The notes beneath the pieces were generated by a model. That model was not told where the DNA came from, did not search any database, and worked only from the letters and a program-made list of their open reading frames with translations. From Anaspis maculata (lineage: Eukaryota > Arthropoda > Insecta > Coleoptera > Scraptiidae), in assembly GCA_949128115.1 (NCBI GenBank), contig OX421963.1, forward strand, positions 4,712,001 through 4,776,000: a stretch of DNA of 64,000 nt, written 5' to 3'. Numbering within the stretch: the first letter of the stretch is position 1; each line of letters starts with the position of its first letter. Of the stretch, positions 22,414-34,900 are shown piece after piece. The translations under genes were made by a program, and so were the position numbers.

Positions 22414-22790
22414 CGACAGTAATGAAGGATTTTCTCTTGGGGTAGATTTTTGGACACAAACAAAAAAAAATTCTAGGTATTTGCCGACGTTTCGATTTAA
22501 TTTCAATCTTTTTCAAGGCTCATGACCTATTTACTTGAAATAATTATTGAATGAATTATAACTGACATTTTTGTGCAGTAAACTGCTTAACAAGTCAGGC
22601 AGGAATTCATTCCTGTCATTCCAAGGCAAGTCACTCCTGCCTGACTTGTTAAGCAGTTTACTGCACAAAAATGTCAGTTATAATTCAGCCTTGAAAAAGA
22701 TTTCAATTAAATCGAAACGTCGGCAAATACCTAGAATTTTTTCTTGTTTGTGTCAAAAATCTACCCCAAGAGAAAATCCTTCAATACTGA
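22414..22790. mobile_element. Hairpin MITE with near-perfect stem
   Basis: Inverted arms 22414-22604 and 22635-22790. The inner 48 or so bases of each arm, including AAACTGCTTAACAAGTCAGG, pair almost perfectly around a 30-base loop (22605-22634). Both arms carry a copy of CCGACGTTTCGATT followed by a GATTGAAA-like word. The left arm has about 33 extra bases near 22523-22555. It is non-coding and sits inside the 21026-23088 element. Confidence 0.75.
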
Positions 22791-23365
22791 AACCAAAATG
22801 AACAAGAATCAGAATCAAAAAATAAAAATCGACCTGATTTTGCTCGAGGAACTATCCACTAGGAATCGGAAGTTATTGCAGGTGGATAGTTTTTAAATTA
22901 CCACCCGGTGCAGTATTCACAATAAAAAATCACATTTTGGCTGTTTCGACTGGAATCCCGGAAATTCAAAAAACATTTCTCGAGGAAACACATCATTCTT
23001 CATAAATTTGGTGTCGATACTCAAAAAAATTTTCTTTGGTGAAAACGGGGGTATGTTCATCAATTTGACACTGCTCTGTTCATCACTAGAGAGCGGATTC
23101 ATAATTTTTCACATGTTCTATTCGCTGAGTTGGATGCAACTGTCGACTTGCAGCTTGACGTTTCCTTCTAAATGGAACCTAAATACCAAGTTTTATTTCG
23201 CATATAATTTATTATTTTGAGTTTTTATCGCATACAAATTGATAGTCTATATAATCGCTTATAGTCGCATATTTGGTCCATATTTCCGCATATAACTGAA
23301 CATCTGTTAATATTTTGTCCATTTTATCCATATGTGCTGGAAAATCACAATTTTCTCATTTCAAG

Positions 23366-24420
23366 AAAAAAAAGCAAGGACGCAAGAGAAACGACATGAA
23401 GAGACCAAAAACCCCCAGGGCTTCGGAACGTACATGGAGACACAAGGAGGCCCTATGAGGGACTATAAAAATGATTAGCAAATACAAGGGGGTGCGATGG
23501 AGTTCCTGGAAGCCACGCAAAAATACAAGAGAGCTTAGCATGGTTTCAAACGATATTGAAGATACAAGAAAGTCCAATGGAACTTTCCACACATAGGAAA
23601 TGAAGGCAAAAGGGGGCTTACTGGTACTATTAAAGCCAATAAAAACATAAATATGTTGATTGGGGCTCCATACTACACTTGACACAAGGGGGTCCTATGG
23701 GGCTCCGAATATCACAAGAAGGCATGAAGTGCTCACCAATGCCCCGAAACCTACAGAATGATGTAAGGAGGCTCAGCACGGCTTCAATTTATGGTCAAAC
23801 GTCCGATCTAATTTTCAATGGTAGATCTGAATAGTGTTTTTGACAAGCTTCCCAACGAGGCCCCACAAGCCATAGGGTGTCATTTGAAAAAAAAGGGTAA
23901 TATTTTTCGGCCCGACAAAAAAGGGGAAAAAACGAAAAAAAAGGTGAAAATCACGGCAAAATAGTGGTTCACGCGACAAATTAGTATTTTGAACGACATA
24001 CATGAAGCGACAGAAAAGGTTCGAATAACGGACGCTAAAGCTTCAAGGGGGAAAGATAGGATGACGTAGGAAAACTTGAAAAGAGGCCTCTGCCGTTGTA
24101 GATAAGAAAGCTACGTTTATAATATGCAAGAGGGGGTTCAGGCTCCTACGTAGCAAGATAAGTAAGTCAGGAAGAAGTTAAGGGGGCTTCTGGAGCTACA
24201 AACAAATTAGTTAAAAATAATGTAAAGAGAGTGCGAAGAGCACTACGGCCTCCAAACTAGTTATATCAGATTGCCAATTAGACTACAAAGATTGACTGGA
24301 GGCACTAGTTTTCCAGGTACACAATTTGATGCTTCACTGGAGTTCCAGGGTGGGTACTGGGTCTCTGAAGTCACAAGATTAGAGAGCCTCTGCAGTTGGA
24401 AAAATTCAAAATGAAATTGG
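23366..24420. repeat. Minisatellite family M1, third locus
   Basis: A long run of diverged units with words such as ACACAAGGAGGCCC, ACAAGGGGGTC, CTTAGCATGGTTTCAA, GGGGCTCCGAA and AGGAGGCTCAGCACGG, at about 45-60 base intervals. It is the largest block of the family in the window. It is non-coding. Confidence 0.55.
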
Positions 24421-24424
24421 CGCT

Positions 24425-26040
24425 TTACGGTTCAAAAATGCAAGGGAACACAAGAGCCACAAGAACCTTCAAACTCTTCAGCATTAGATTTCCAGTGAAC
24501 TTTTGAGTAGACTTCAAGGAAGCACTGAGTGTCTCAAGTGACAAGATTACGTTAACATAAAAGAAAACGTCAAGCGTTAAAAATCGATCCTCACATCCGT
24601 CAGCACATCTCAGAGTCAAGAGCTTTTTTTTCGTTTTGTTGACAGTCATACCTACGGAGTTTCTCAGTAGAGTATCAATGCAGAGACTTTGAGAGAGCTG
24701 TTCCATATTTTTCCTTGTTGTTGATTCTAGGGTCTCTCAACAACCGAGACCGTGGTGTCATCAGCATAAATGATTGACTTGAGTGGGGGCGAGTACGCTG
24801 CGAAATCGTTGACAAATATTGAAAAAAAGTAAGGGTCCCAGGATAAACTCCTGCGGCACTCCTATTGGTATAAAAGAATTTCAAGATACTTCACCGTTCA
24901 CTTTGACAACCTGATATCTATCCGTCAGATATGACTTAATCAGTCTCAGACTTCTTTCCTCAAAGTTGTACTTTTCAAGCTTTTTCATCAGAATAGCTCT
25001 ATCCACATAGTCAAAACCCTCACTGAAATCAAAAAACATTGACATCTGATAGTTGCCGTCCTCAAAACACGCAACCGCAAAATTAACAAAATCATCGATA
25101 GCATCAGTCGTACTGCGGTGTTTCCTGGAACCAAATTGACAGGGGTTGAACACTTGAACAGTTCTTTAGATTCAAAATATTCAGCAACTCTCAGGCTTAT
25201 GGCTTTTTCGATAACCTTGGAAAATACCGAGAGCAGGGATATGGGACGATAGTTTTCAACATTCTCCTTACTCCCCTTTTTAGGCACAGGAATCATGAAC
25301 GCGATTTTAAGACAATTGGAAAACACTCCTGAGGAAAAACATTCATTGACCAGATTTGTGAGAGGAGTGACAGAATGTTCAACGTTTTATTTAATTACGT
25401 ATGTGTTTGATCCATAGACATCTACTGCTTCATCATTTTCAAGTTTTTAACTTTGTGAAGTGAGGTGAGGGACTTTATAATGTCCCTCACTTCAATTGGA
25501 GTCACCGGTCTCAGTGAAAAGAGCACATCGCGAGGGATCACATTGTTCACAATATCCAAGGGATCCTCCCCAGTGTTTGTAATACCCTCAACAGTTTGTT
25601 GAGGAATCGTGACAAAGTAATCATTGAGAACTTCTGGTGATATGTTTCTCACACCGCGTCAACAACATTGCCTCCTCTCTTAACATTCATAAGACGCCAC
25701 ATGTTTCTTGTTTTGTTGGAAGATTCACTGATATACCTGGTCATTAGCACGGACTTATGACTCCTTGTTGCACCATCGGTATCTATTTTTGAATCCATTA
25801 CGACTGAGACGCAGCTCCTGGGTGTTGCAGACCTCAACGGATCATTGAGGTACAGTAAGTGGTCACGCATGTCTCTGAGATCCTGGGAAAACCAGTTTAT
25901 TCCACAATCGCGAGTCTTTCCTCTGATTTTTTTCTCCGGAAACGAACCGTTGAAGGCCTCGGCCACAAAATTTGAAAATAATTGGAAACGCTCATCAACA
26001 CTCCCACCAACATCACCACCCAACACGAAGACATGCTATA
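24425..26040 (-). pseudogene. Broken LINE ORF2 remnant (Jockey/CR1-like)
   Basis: The minus strand shows pieces of a reverse transcriptase in shifting frames. In order: a linker region (26026-25652, then 25652-25422); the start of the polymerase with PVPKKGSKENVENYRPISL (25300-25200); a thumb and palm part with FGSRKHRSTTDAIDDFV and FFDFSEGFDYVDR (25150-25000); a GVPQ-EFILGPL block with the usual Gly replaced by Glu (about 24860); and YADD at 24756-24767. At least three frameshifts and one in-frame stop separate them. No endonuclease or 3' end was recognised. The YRPISLL and SKVIEKAI spelling resembles Jockey or CR1 elements rather than the intact LINE at 2-7.5 kb. Confidence 0.8.
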
Positions 26041-27440
26041 GCCTGAAATATCGAAAATTTTGCGTTGTGTGTGTCACTTCTTGAGGACTTGACATAAAAA
26101 AAGCAGGCGGTGGTCCCAAAAATGGAAGCGGAGAACGGAAGCGTTTCAGAGCAGAACATGAAAATTTAAAAAACTGAAAGGCGTTGAGTCAAAACCGGCA
26201 GTTATTAATTTTCCGACACAAAGACACAATTGTAACTGAGTAAAACCAAAAGTAAAACAAATCCTAGCAGTCAAAGCAACCCTGATGGGGTAACACCACG
26301 CACGACGCGACAACCCGTTATGCTTTGTCGTATAGCTAGAAAAAATTCACCTCTTTCAAATTTTTAAAGAACCGCGCGGAGATGAAATATTGTATGATGT
26401 ACAGGTTGAAAGTGTTTTAATTTGTTCGCGGGGTTGCTCCACTCGCTAACGCTCGTTTCACAATTGTCCCCACTCACCAAATAAACTCTCACTTCTAACA
26501 CTCACATCATAAATAGCCTGAATATTATCACCCGCATTATTATCATCGCTGATTATTATACCTGAGCTTTACTACTTGTGTAATTGATTATAGAATACGG
26601 TGTCAATTATTTATCTGTTTAGTTTCATGTTCCATCCCTTTTCCTTGGAGTTTACCTGAAGAATGTAGCAACGGGGTAACCAAGCTAGGGCTCAATATAA
26701 TGTCATCCTGAAAATTTGACCTGGACTTCAAAACCAGACAACTTTGGATTTATATAAGCGATTTCTTGAATTTCTAGATTATTGGCTAGCTCAATCATTC
26801 AGCTGTAGTTCCTGGTTTTGCAAAATATGTACACGATACTCCACATGAAGTTGATAAAGTTTCTATAGTACTGGCTGATGAAAAATTTCTGGAAGTCTGA
26901 CATACCTTCGCTTGAACAAAAAACTTCCTTGATGGATTCCAACATCAGGCATGGAGGTAGATTCCATACTCCGGGATAGTTTTTGAATATCCGATTTATT
27001 CCTCTTATTCACAGCGTGACCTCGGCAGGTCAACTTTTCATTGCACTAGAAGATATATTTCTTTCTGTGCTGACCGATTTCTATATTTTTGAGCCTATTT
27101 TGTGCACAAAATACATAATACAACAATACAAACTGACATCGGCAGTATGTATTCATAATGTTGATGGCTTCTGGGCGCTGGAAGTCGTCAAACAACGACA
27201 AACCGCGCAAAGTTGGACATATTTTTCTCAAATTATACTTGATTTGAATTGAACGAATCGTCACCCAAAGTTGGATATATTCAACGAGCAATAAATGCAC
27301 TTTGGGGGAGTTTCAAACAAAAGTAGACCCAACCCAACCATTCTTATCGAGCCTGGTACACGTCACTGATGTTTTCACACCGCGGTTTCAACTATTTCAC
27401 CACTATGGAGCCACGTGCTTGACATTATACTATTGCGTGT
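26041..27440. other. Low-copy DNA, nothing recognised
   Basis: No inverted repeat, tandem repeat or credible coding frame was seen. The short ORF at 26983-27252 has no recognisable domain. Confidence 0.3.
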
Positions 27441-27470
27441 TGTTCTTGTCTTGTCTTGTCTTGTTCTTGT
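27441..27470. repeat. (CTTGT)n microsatellite
   Basis: Imperfect run of TTGTC/CTTGT pentamers. Confidence 0.8.
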
Positions 27471-27499
27471 CAGTGTGAAACAGTGCCGGTGCTGTTATC

Positions 27500-28435
27500 A
27501 AGAAATGATCTCACAATCACGCTGATAACTCTTACAACAATATCACGTCATCTAGAGAAGTCTCACGCCACCTCACGTGACTTATCCACGTCATCCGTTG
27601 CAATCTTGGGCTATAATCTTAGAAAATCTCACACTATCATCTCACGCAACCTTACGATAATGGGGAGTTTGCGTGCCTACGTCCGTACGACGTAACGTGA
27701 CTTCCAACGTGGAAAAAGACGAGTTTGTTATTTGGAATTCCTTAGTTACAGGGGAGTTTTTACGTTCTACGCTGCGTGAAATCGCAAACTTCCTGATATC
27801 TCACGCATCCTCACGCAGTTTCTTGCTATCGTACGTTTCTCACGCGATATCACACCATACTCGCATGATATCACGTCATATTCCGTTGTCCTACACCATC
27901 TTATGCAATACTACGCTTACTTCTCACGCAATTATTGTAATTCCACGCTATTATATCTCACGATATCACCACCATCTCGGGAAGTCTTCCGCAACTTCAC
28001 GTCAGTTCACGTCATTTTACGCAATTCCACGTCGGCTGACGCAATCTTGCGTTAGTTTCTCATGCGATCTTACGCTATCACCTTGAGAAATTTCACGCAA
28101 TTTTTTTGCTACCGTGCGTCATCTCACGTGATATCACACCATACCTGCATGATATCACGACATTTCCCATCATCCTACGCCATTCCATGCAATACCAAGC
28201 TACCATCCCACGTAATTATTGTTAATTTTACGCTAATACATTTGAAAATATCAAGTCATCTAGAGCAGTCTCACGCCACCTCACGCCATTTCACGTCATC
28301 TCACGCAATCCCACGCTATTATCTCGTAGAATTCCACGTCATCACCTCACGCAATCTTGAGCTATTATCTCACGCACTTTCACGCATTCCTACGCGGTTT
28401 TTTCGCTATAGTACGTCATCTCACTGTTAATTCCA
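27500..28435. repeat. TCACG-rich degenerate minisatellite
   Basis: Dozens of variants of TCTCACGCAAT, TCACGTCATC and CCACGCTATT at 12-16 base spacing. A larger period is suggested because the phrase CGTTTCTCACGCGATATCACACCATAC-like (27833) returns near 28107 about 275 bases later. A short non-matching piece lies at 27650-27770. The ORFs here are products of the repeat. Confidence 0.7.
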
Positions 28436-28627
28436 TGTTATGTTGCTTTTTGGTCAATATCCAATTCCATGTTATGTTCTTTATTTTGTCAATAGGTATT
28501 TTCAACAATAGTCCAATCATCGATGATTATATTACCATAATAAACTTGTTCTGCGTTTTGTTGACTGTCGAATTACTTTTCCAAGATGACCGGGGGCAAC
28601 GGACCACTTCGAGGGCCCTAACACTTA

Positions 28628-30010
28628 CCGGATGGGCCAAAAAAACCGTGGTCGGAATTTTTCCTTCTAAAATTTCAATTTCTCAACCGAATTGATCGGA
28701 AATTACGACATTGACTAGGCAATTGAATGGGCTACCATCTCCATATTTCAAAACGACTGACATGTCAAAATTGAAGATGACAGAAACAAATGAAAATAGG
28801 CCTACTTTTGTTCTTGTTGCGTTTCATGGAAAGTTGTCAGAAAGTCAAAGCCAATGATGTATTATGAAGAAATAGATCTTCCTCGACAATCTAAGACCAC
28901 AACCAATCAAATCGCGTCATCTATTCGTTTTCATGTGAGAAAATGACCGACACGTCAAAATTCAAGATGACAGAAACAAATGAAAATAGGCCTTCTTTTG
29001 TCCTTGTTGCTTCAACCTGCAATAGTTTTCCAGCAGATGACGCAATTTGATTGGTTGTAGTCTTGAATTGTTGAGAAAGATCTACTTCTTCCTATCATTA
29101 TTGGCTTTGGTTTTCTGACAACTTTTAATAAAACGCAACAAGGACAAAAGAAGGCCTATTTTCATTTGTTTCTGTCATCTTGAATTTTGACGTGTCGGTC
29201 ATTTTCTCACATGGAAATGGTAGCCTGTGGAATTAGTCAGCCACTGACACTAAATTTGAAATAATCAGTTAAGTAATAAGGCAATGGCGAGGACGATACC
29301 TGAATTAAGGTGAATTTTGCGGTAATAAGATCCGGAAAGTTTAGGCTTCGCTTCAACTCGCAATAGCTTCCGAATAGATGACGCGATTTGATTGGTTGTG
29401 GTCTTGGATTGTTGAGAAAGGTCTATTCCTTCATAATACATCATTGGCTTTGACGTTCCGACAACTTTCCATAAAACGCAACAAAGACAAAAGAAGGCCT
29501 ACTTTCATTTGTCTTTTTAATTTTGAATTTTGATATGTCGGCCATTTTTCAAAAGAAAATGGTAGCCTGTTTAATTAGCTAGCCACTGGTATCAAATTTA
29601 AGAAAATCAGTTGAGTAATAAGGCAATGGCGAGGACGATACCTAAATTTGGGTGAATCTTGCGGTAATAAAATCCGGAAAGTAGGCTTAGCTTCAACTCG
29701 CAATAGTTTTCCAGTTGATTATGCGATTTGATTGGTTGTAGTCTTGAATTATTAGGGATGATCCATTTCTTCATAATACATCATTGGCTTTGACTTTTTG
29801 AAACCTTTCATAAAACGCAACGAGGACAAAAGTAGGCCAATTTTCATTCGTTTCTGTCATCTTGAATTTTGACATGTCAGTCGTTTTCAAATATGGAGAT
29901 GATAGCTCATTCAATTACTTAGGCAATGCCGTAATTTCTGATCAATTCGGTTGAGAAATGAAAATTTTAGAAGGAGAAATTCCGACCACAGTTTCTTATG
30001 GCCCACCCGG
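28628..30010. mobile_element. TIR element, CCGG(A/G)TGGGCC ends, TA target
   Basis: The left end CCGGATGGGCCA and the right end complementary to CCGGGTGGGCCATAAG are each flanked by TA. TIR similarity runs about 180 bases, including TCGGAATTTTTCCTTCTAAA and CATGTCAAAATT. The interior contains repeated modules: GGCAATGGCGAGGACGATAC at 29281 and 29624 marks a tandem unit of about 345 bases, and ATGACAGAAACAAATGAAAA occurs in both orientations five times. The TA target suggests Tc1/mariner-type mobilisation (inference). It is non-coding. Confidence 0.75.
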
Positions 30011-31334
30011 TATATAAAACTATAAAGTTTGAAAAAGTAACAGAGCTAGATACAATACTGTTTTCCACCATCAACGCACCAACCGAGCTCAAGCAAAATT
30101 AGACATGACTTGCTGATGATGATGATGATGATGTGGCTTGTTAGAAATATTAGAAAAAACTACAAGACTATCAAGAGAATTCTCAGTAAAACTAAACAAG
30201 GAGACTTTTTGCCTTTAAAGTTCCGTTTAGAGTTCCGAATAATGTCCCTTTCAGGCTTTGGGAGCAAACTGTCATCCACCCAAATTAGAACCGTAGCCGT
30301 AATAATAATTAAAAAACTGACTATAGTTTGGCAAATACCCAAAATTTCGCCGGCCACTTCCCCATCAGAGCGGCATAGCTCATGGAGAGATTTTTTGAAA
30401 ATTTCGACCTCCCCGCAGCAGTCATGCTTGCCCAAAGCTAATAAATTTGGCTCCAACAGTCTGTCAGTGGAGTTCCCTTCATTTTTGTAGCGATTTTCTT
30501 GCAGCACATTGTGGAGACTTGGATGGCCGATAAGCGACGAACTTTTTATACTATGGCAAATGGCGGATGCGCCGGTCCTGCGGAAGGTAGGCTAGACACC
30601 AAGCAGCAAACTTTAGCAAGTTTTTCAGTATAGTTTCACCAGCTTTTATTTCAATGCCGCGAGCTTATGTTGGGCCTGTTGCGAGCACAACGCGAGGACG
30701 AATGTAGTAAAAGGAAGTTTTCCAAGGAAAAATCCCTAAAATGATGAACATTTCTTATTCGCAGATCACAATCATCTCTTCATCACCTCTCCACCTCACA
30801 ACGTAGCGTTAGTTACTCTGATTCTCAAAGTAAATATGAAATACGTACGAAAAACTTCAGTGTCCAAAAAAATGAATACAAAGGCTCGAAACAAGCACAA
30901 ATTGTCTCCTCTTGAATCATTCTGCAGTACATACCACCCACTTTTACAATAAAGAAAATGAAAAGTCACTTAGCCTTTTACCTTGAACTCTTACTTCTTG
31001 GTGGACTGAGCTATTACCGCGGTCGTTTATGAATGCGCGTCTCGCTTTCTGGCACTGGGGGTATAGTTACAGCAACAACAAAAACCTGGGCCATGGCCAG
31101 AATAAAGCACTAAAGCTGATTATAAAATATAATATAGAGAACCCCAGGTCGTTGGCTGGATGCCGCAGACAAGTTAGTCCTCCGTACCTCGCACCCCGGT
31201 GTTTTCATCTCGGGAGTGGCTTATGCTTTATACACAAACACTAATTCCGCATGAACTTTAAAGGGGAGAGAGAAAGCTCTCCTTCATCATCCCGGCGCTT
31301 CGTTCGGGAACACTCGGTTTTTCTTGTGCCATTT
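30011..31334. other. Low-copy DNA with a (GAT)n microsatellite
   Basis: Seven GAT triplets lie at 30114-30133. Otherwise no repeat or gene was recognised. Opposed ORFs at 30110-30507 lack known motifs. Confidence 0.4.
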
Positions 31335-34300
31335 TAATTTTTTTTTCTGATGCAAATTTTTCCATATAATATACTTCCACTGACCACAGCAGAGCAACAG
31401 TACTGGAAAAAGTCTGTTGTGCCGCCCCAAAATTTTCTCGACCAGTATCGACTATCGAGGGATCTATGGAAATTTTTGTTCGGAAGGTTCGTTCGGGCAG
31501 GAAGTTGTGATTGGAAGACGAGTTGAAATATTGAGAATTTTTTGCAGCAGATTGTAAATTTCAACATGAACAGGAAGCTGATGCCTCAAAACTTACGTCA
31601 TAAGGGACATGATTTCAACCCTGTAGGTCTGATGTGCGTTAATGAGGTTGTTGAAAATTTCTTTGTCTTACATGTCAGACCTGAGGCTTAAGGCTCCTTT
31701 CCGAGTTGATGGAGGGTCGGGAAATTGAAACTCTAGCGGACATCTAAATAGATATTCCAATAATTGTTTTTCGTGTTATTTCCTACAGTAAAACTTTAGG
31801 GCTTGAAGTTCTCTTTGAAATTTCAACATCTTCGTTACGCTACTAGAGTGATAATTGAGAAAAGCTAGATTTTTTTCCATTGTGGTTGCTCTTCTTTTGT
31901 TTGACAATGTACCTAAGTGGTTGTATCAAAGAGTCCAGTCATGGTAGCTTCAAACTGCTGAAGGAAAATTTCACGTGAGATTGAATGATCAATGAACACT
32001 TACCATTAATTAATTTTGGCACACACGTGCGGAAAGTGGCCTCTTACCATATTCGTGTATTCACTGCGTATCAACATTCACTCGACGCGTGAAAGAATCT
32101 AATTATGTAATGTACGCCAGCCAGCAGCGGCGTGAAGCTGGAGGGCTCGGAGATGCGTAGCCCCGACTTTTAATTATTTGTTATTTTTCGCCGGTGTGTG
32201 GTGGCTCGGATTAGTACTCACAAAAATTAATTCGGTCGCAATTAGCTAACACAAAGCCCGACCCCCACCTGTTTTTCGTGTCGTGGAAATTTCCCGAAAA
32301 ACAGATCCGGCAGCGGAAAATAATAACGATGAGCTGCTGACAAAAAAAGAAACTGGTCCCCAGATGAATAATTTGTCGGACACCATATTCATTCAACAAT
32401 CAATGCAACAATTCCCATTGAGCTTTCAAAGTTGCCAAATTGTAATTACTGATGCCAGACATGGAATTATTAACAATTGCCAGCGCATGTAAAATTCGCC
32501 CTATCAATTCTGCAGCGCAGGTACACGTAGGTACCTGGATAAATTCGCTGTGTGCGACATAAATTATGCGAACGCAATTAAAATGGGTTCAGTAATTTGC
32601 GGAGCATCAGTTGGAATAGAAAGGTCACAGATAAATTTTGGCGTTGAACGGGCAAAATGATTTGGAAAATTTATACATCTCACTGCGATGGAAGCACGCC
32701 CACTAAGTATATAAAGCAAATAGCTGATAAGGGCCAATGTGGAGTACGAGGCTTCCGGGTAAAGCATAATCTCTGAGTCCCACCTTGCTTTAAACCGAAG
32801 GTACCTGTCCTAGTCTATCCATTCACAAGTACCAGAGTCAACAACAAATAGATGTGATAAAATCACTAGTCAACAACAATAGATGTGATAAGATCAGAGC
32901 ACAGCAAGAAGAATTAGGAGTAGAATCAAACCAACGCAATACACATTTCCCAGTGTCCACGGTACCAAAGATCCCGTCGCAGTCAGAGAAAACCCGGAAG
33001 CGACTGTTACTCCCGATCTTTTTGTTTTTCTCCGCACGTTTTTTGTTTCTATCTTTTTGCTTCTTGTTTTCTCTAACTTTCGTTGATTCAGTTATTATCT
33101 CAAGCCACGGGGCCTTCTACAATGCATAATGCTGGTCTTTGTAGAAGATACAGCTGCTGAAGCGCATTTTGTGTTACATCTGTTGACATTGGCCTTTTCT
33201 CAAAATCAGTGAAAAATCGGTTGTGTCACCCCAAAACTGTCTCGACTGGTATCCAGGGACCTATGGAAATTTTTGTTCGAAACGTTTCTTTGGATGGGAG
33301 ATTGAAATCAAAGAGAAAGATTGAGAATAGTTTGCAGGAAAATGGAAATTGTGTTTTGGCAAATTTGGATCGTCTGGGAGAACCTTTTTCCAAATCACCT
33401 CAATTGTGAAAATAATAGATCAGAACTTCACTTGAAGCGCCATCGTTCAAGTCCGGTCTTGATAATTCAAGCCTGTTTCACATTTTTAGCAGGGGAATTT
33501 CCGGGAAATTGGAAAATGTAAAACAGCCAGTTACCTCTTGCCTAAAACAAAATGGGGAGAATCTTTGTTCACGGCATAAAAAATAGGAACAATGTGCAGT
33601 TTTTCCAGAGAGGTGAACTCAAAAACCGTGGGTCGGATTTGAAAAGGTTTCCCTCCAAATTATTCAATCCTTTCTCCAATTTTTATTCCCAGAATGTCTG
33701 CACCTAAAATGGATATTTCGTGGGGCTCACCGCATATCGAAGTCTGCACTGCAGTTTTTTTTGATTCACAGAATGTCCTTATTATTCCATTTTGGAAAAA
33801 ATGTCGTCGGAAAACCGGGACCGTGTCGATTTTGAAAACCTTACATGACACCAGAAAATCCAATCTACTTCCGATTTCGGTTGGAATTTCAAAAAAAAAT
33901 CGATCTTCGAGCAGGAATAAGTTATTCTTGAGTGGAGTCCTGCATCGAAAGCAAATCGTCCTGGTCAAAACACGTGCAAGATGCCCTTTCGGGTGGCAAC
34001 GTCCAAAAGAAATTTTGAAAATTCGAAAAATTCGACTGAAACATGGTGGAAAACTGCAACTGCAGACTCAATCAGACTATTCTGTTGTGTTGCTTTCTGT
34101 CAAATTTGGTTCCAATCTATTGTATAGATTTTGAATAAACAAATTGCTAAGTTTTAAACTTTGGACATTTTTGATTATTTGACAGATAACGGATGAAGCA
34201 ACATTCACAACTGCTCCAAATACCCAAAATTTTCCAAGGGCTCTCAAATGTCGTACCGCAAGTCAAGAAACTTTTTTCTGCACGATTACAATACTTACAC

Positions 34301-34900
34301 TTCCATGGTGATGTGGGGGCCGGGAAAGTGATAAATACCTAAATAAATGATTTGTTTAATGCAAAATACATTGTGCGAACTCAAATGGAAATTCGTAATG
34401 GGTTCGGTAAATCACGGAGCATCCGTGGGAATAGAAAGATTGCAAAAATATCGTGACCTCGAACAAGCGAAACCAATAAATGGATTCATACATCTCACTA
34501 TGATGGATGCACGCCCGCTGAGTATATAAAGCGAATAACCGATAAGAGCTGATGTGGAGTACGATGTTTCCGGGAAGAGTTGAATGCTTTAAATACCTGC
34601 TTAATACTCAAGGAGTGCCAGTGTGGATGCGCCTACGTAAAGCAAGCCATAACCACTAAAAGTATCGAATCTCACAACCAAGAAGACTGAAGCACAATAA
34701 CCAGTACATCAAAACCCAAGTCATTTCTCCCAGTGTCCACGGTATCTCCCGTCTTTAACCTCTTCTGCTTTAACAAACAAAATCCCGGTTGATAGTCTCA
34801 GTGAAACCCGGAAACGACTGTTACTCCCGATCTTTTTGTTATTTTTGCACGTTTCTTTGCTCTCATCTAACTTTCTCTTTGGTCTTATCTTTGTTATTGG
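31335..34900. repeat. Diverged tandem duplication, ~1.81-kb unit
   Basis: Segments repeat in direct orientation at a constant offset. 31412-31500 matches 33218-33300 (words CCTATGGAAATTTTTGTTCG type). 32580-32770 matches 34395-34585 (CATCTCACT, AGTATATAAAGC, TGTGGAGTACGA). 32950-33050 matches 34730-34860 (CCCAGTGTCCACGGTA, ACTGTTACTCCCGATC). Offsets are 1804-1815 bases. Identity is about 70-75 percent where visible, and the stretches between are not obviously similar. An old local duplication is the simplest reading; a pair of decayed LTRs around 33.1-34.3 kb is the alternative. Confidence 0.6.
32707..32716 (+). promoter_or_regulatory. TATA-like motif, duplicated
   Basis: TATATAAAGC stands in the conserved part of the duplicated segment. 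Its counterpart lies near 34521-34530 (AGTATATAAAGCG). Conservation of the motif while flanking bases have changed hints at a promoter, but no transcript is visible. Confidence 0.25.

Larger units (their letters stand above)
21026..23088. mobile_element. Long-TIR element abutting family A copy 1
   Basis: TIRs of about 200 bases: 21026-21225 begins CAGGGTGATGAACAGAGCAG, and its inverted partner ends near 23088 as CTGTTCATCACTA, where CCTG of the terminus seems deleted. Shared internal words are AAATTTGGTGTCGATAC type, GACTGGAATCCC and GGCTGTTTCGACTGG. Inside are degenerate tandem units (21840-22410) and a hairpin element (22414-22790). It starts only about a dozen bases after family A copy 1 ends. 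No transposase was seen. Confidence 0.7.

Noticed and set aside
22690..22740. Possible hammerhead ribozyme around CGAAACGTCGG
   Set aside because: CGAAAC is present, as in ribozymes of Penelope-like elements, but the CUGAUGA core and a proper stem II are missing in both arms.
33130..34340. LTR retrotransposon with LTRs at 32.6-33.1 and 34.4-34.9 kb
   Set aside because: There are no TG...CA termini, primer-binding site or coding remnant between them, and an earlier block (31.4 kb) repeats at the same offset, which fits a tandem duplication better.
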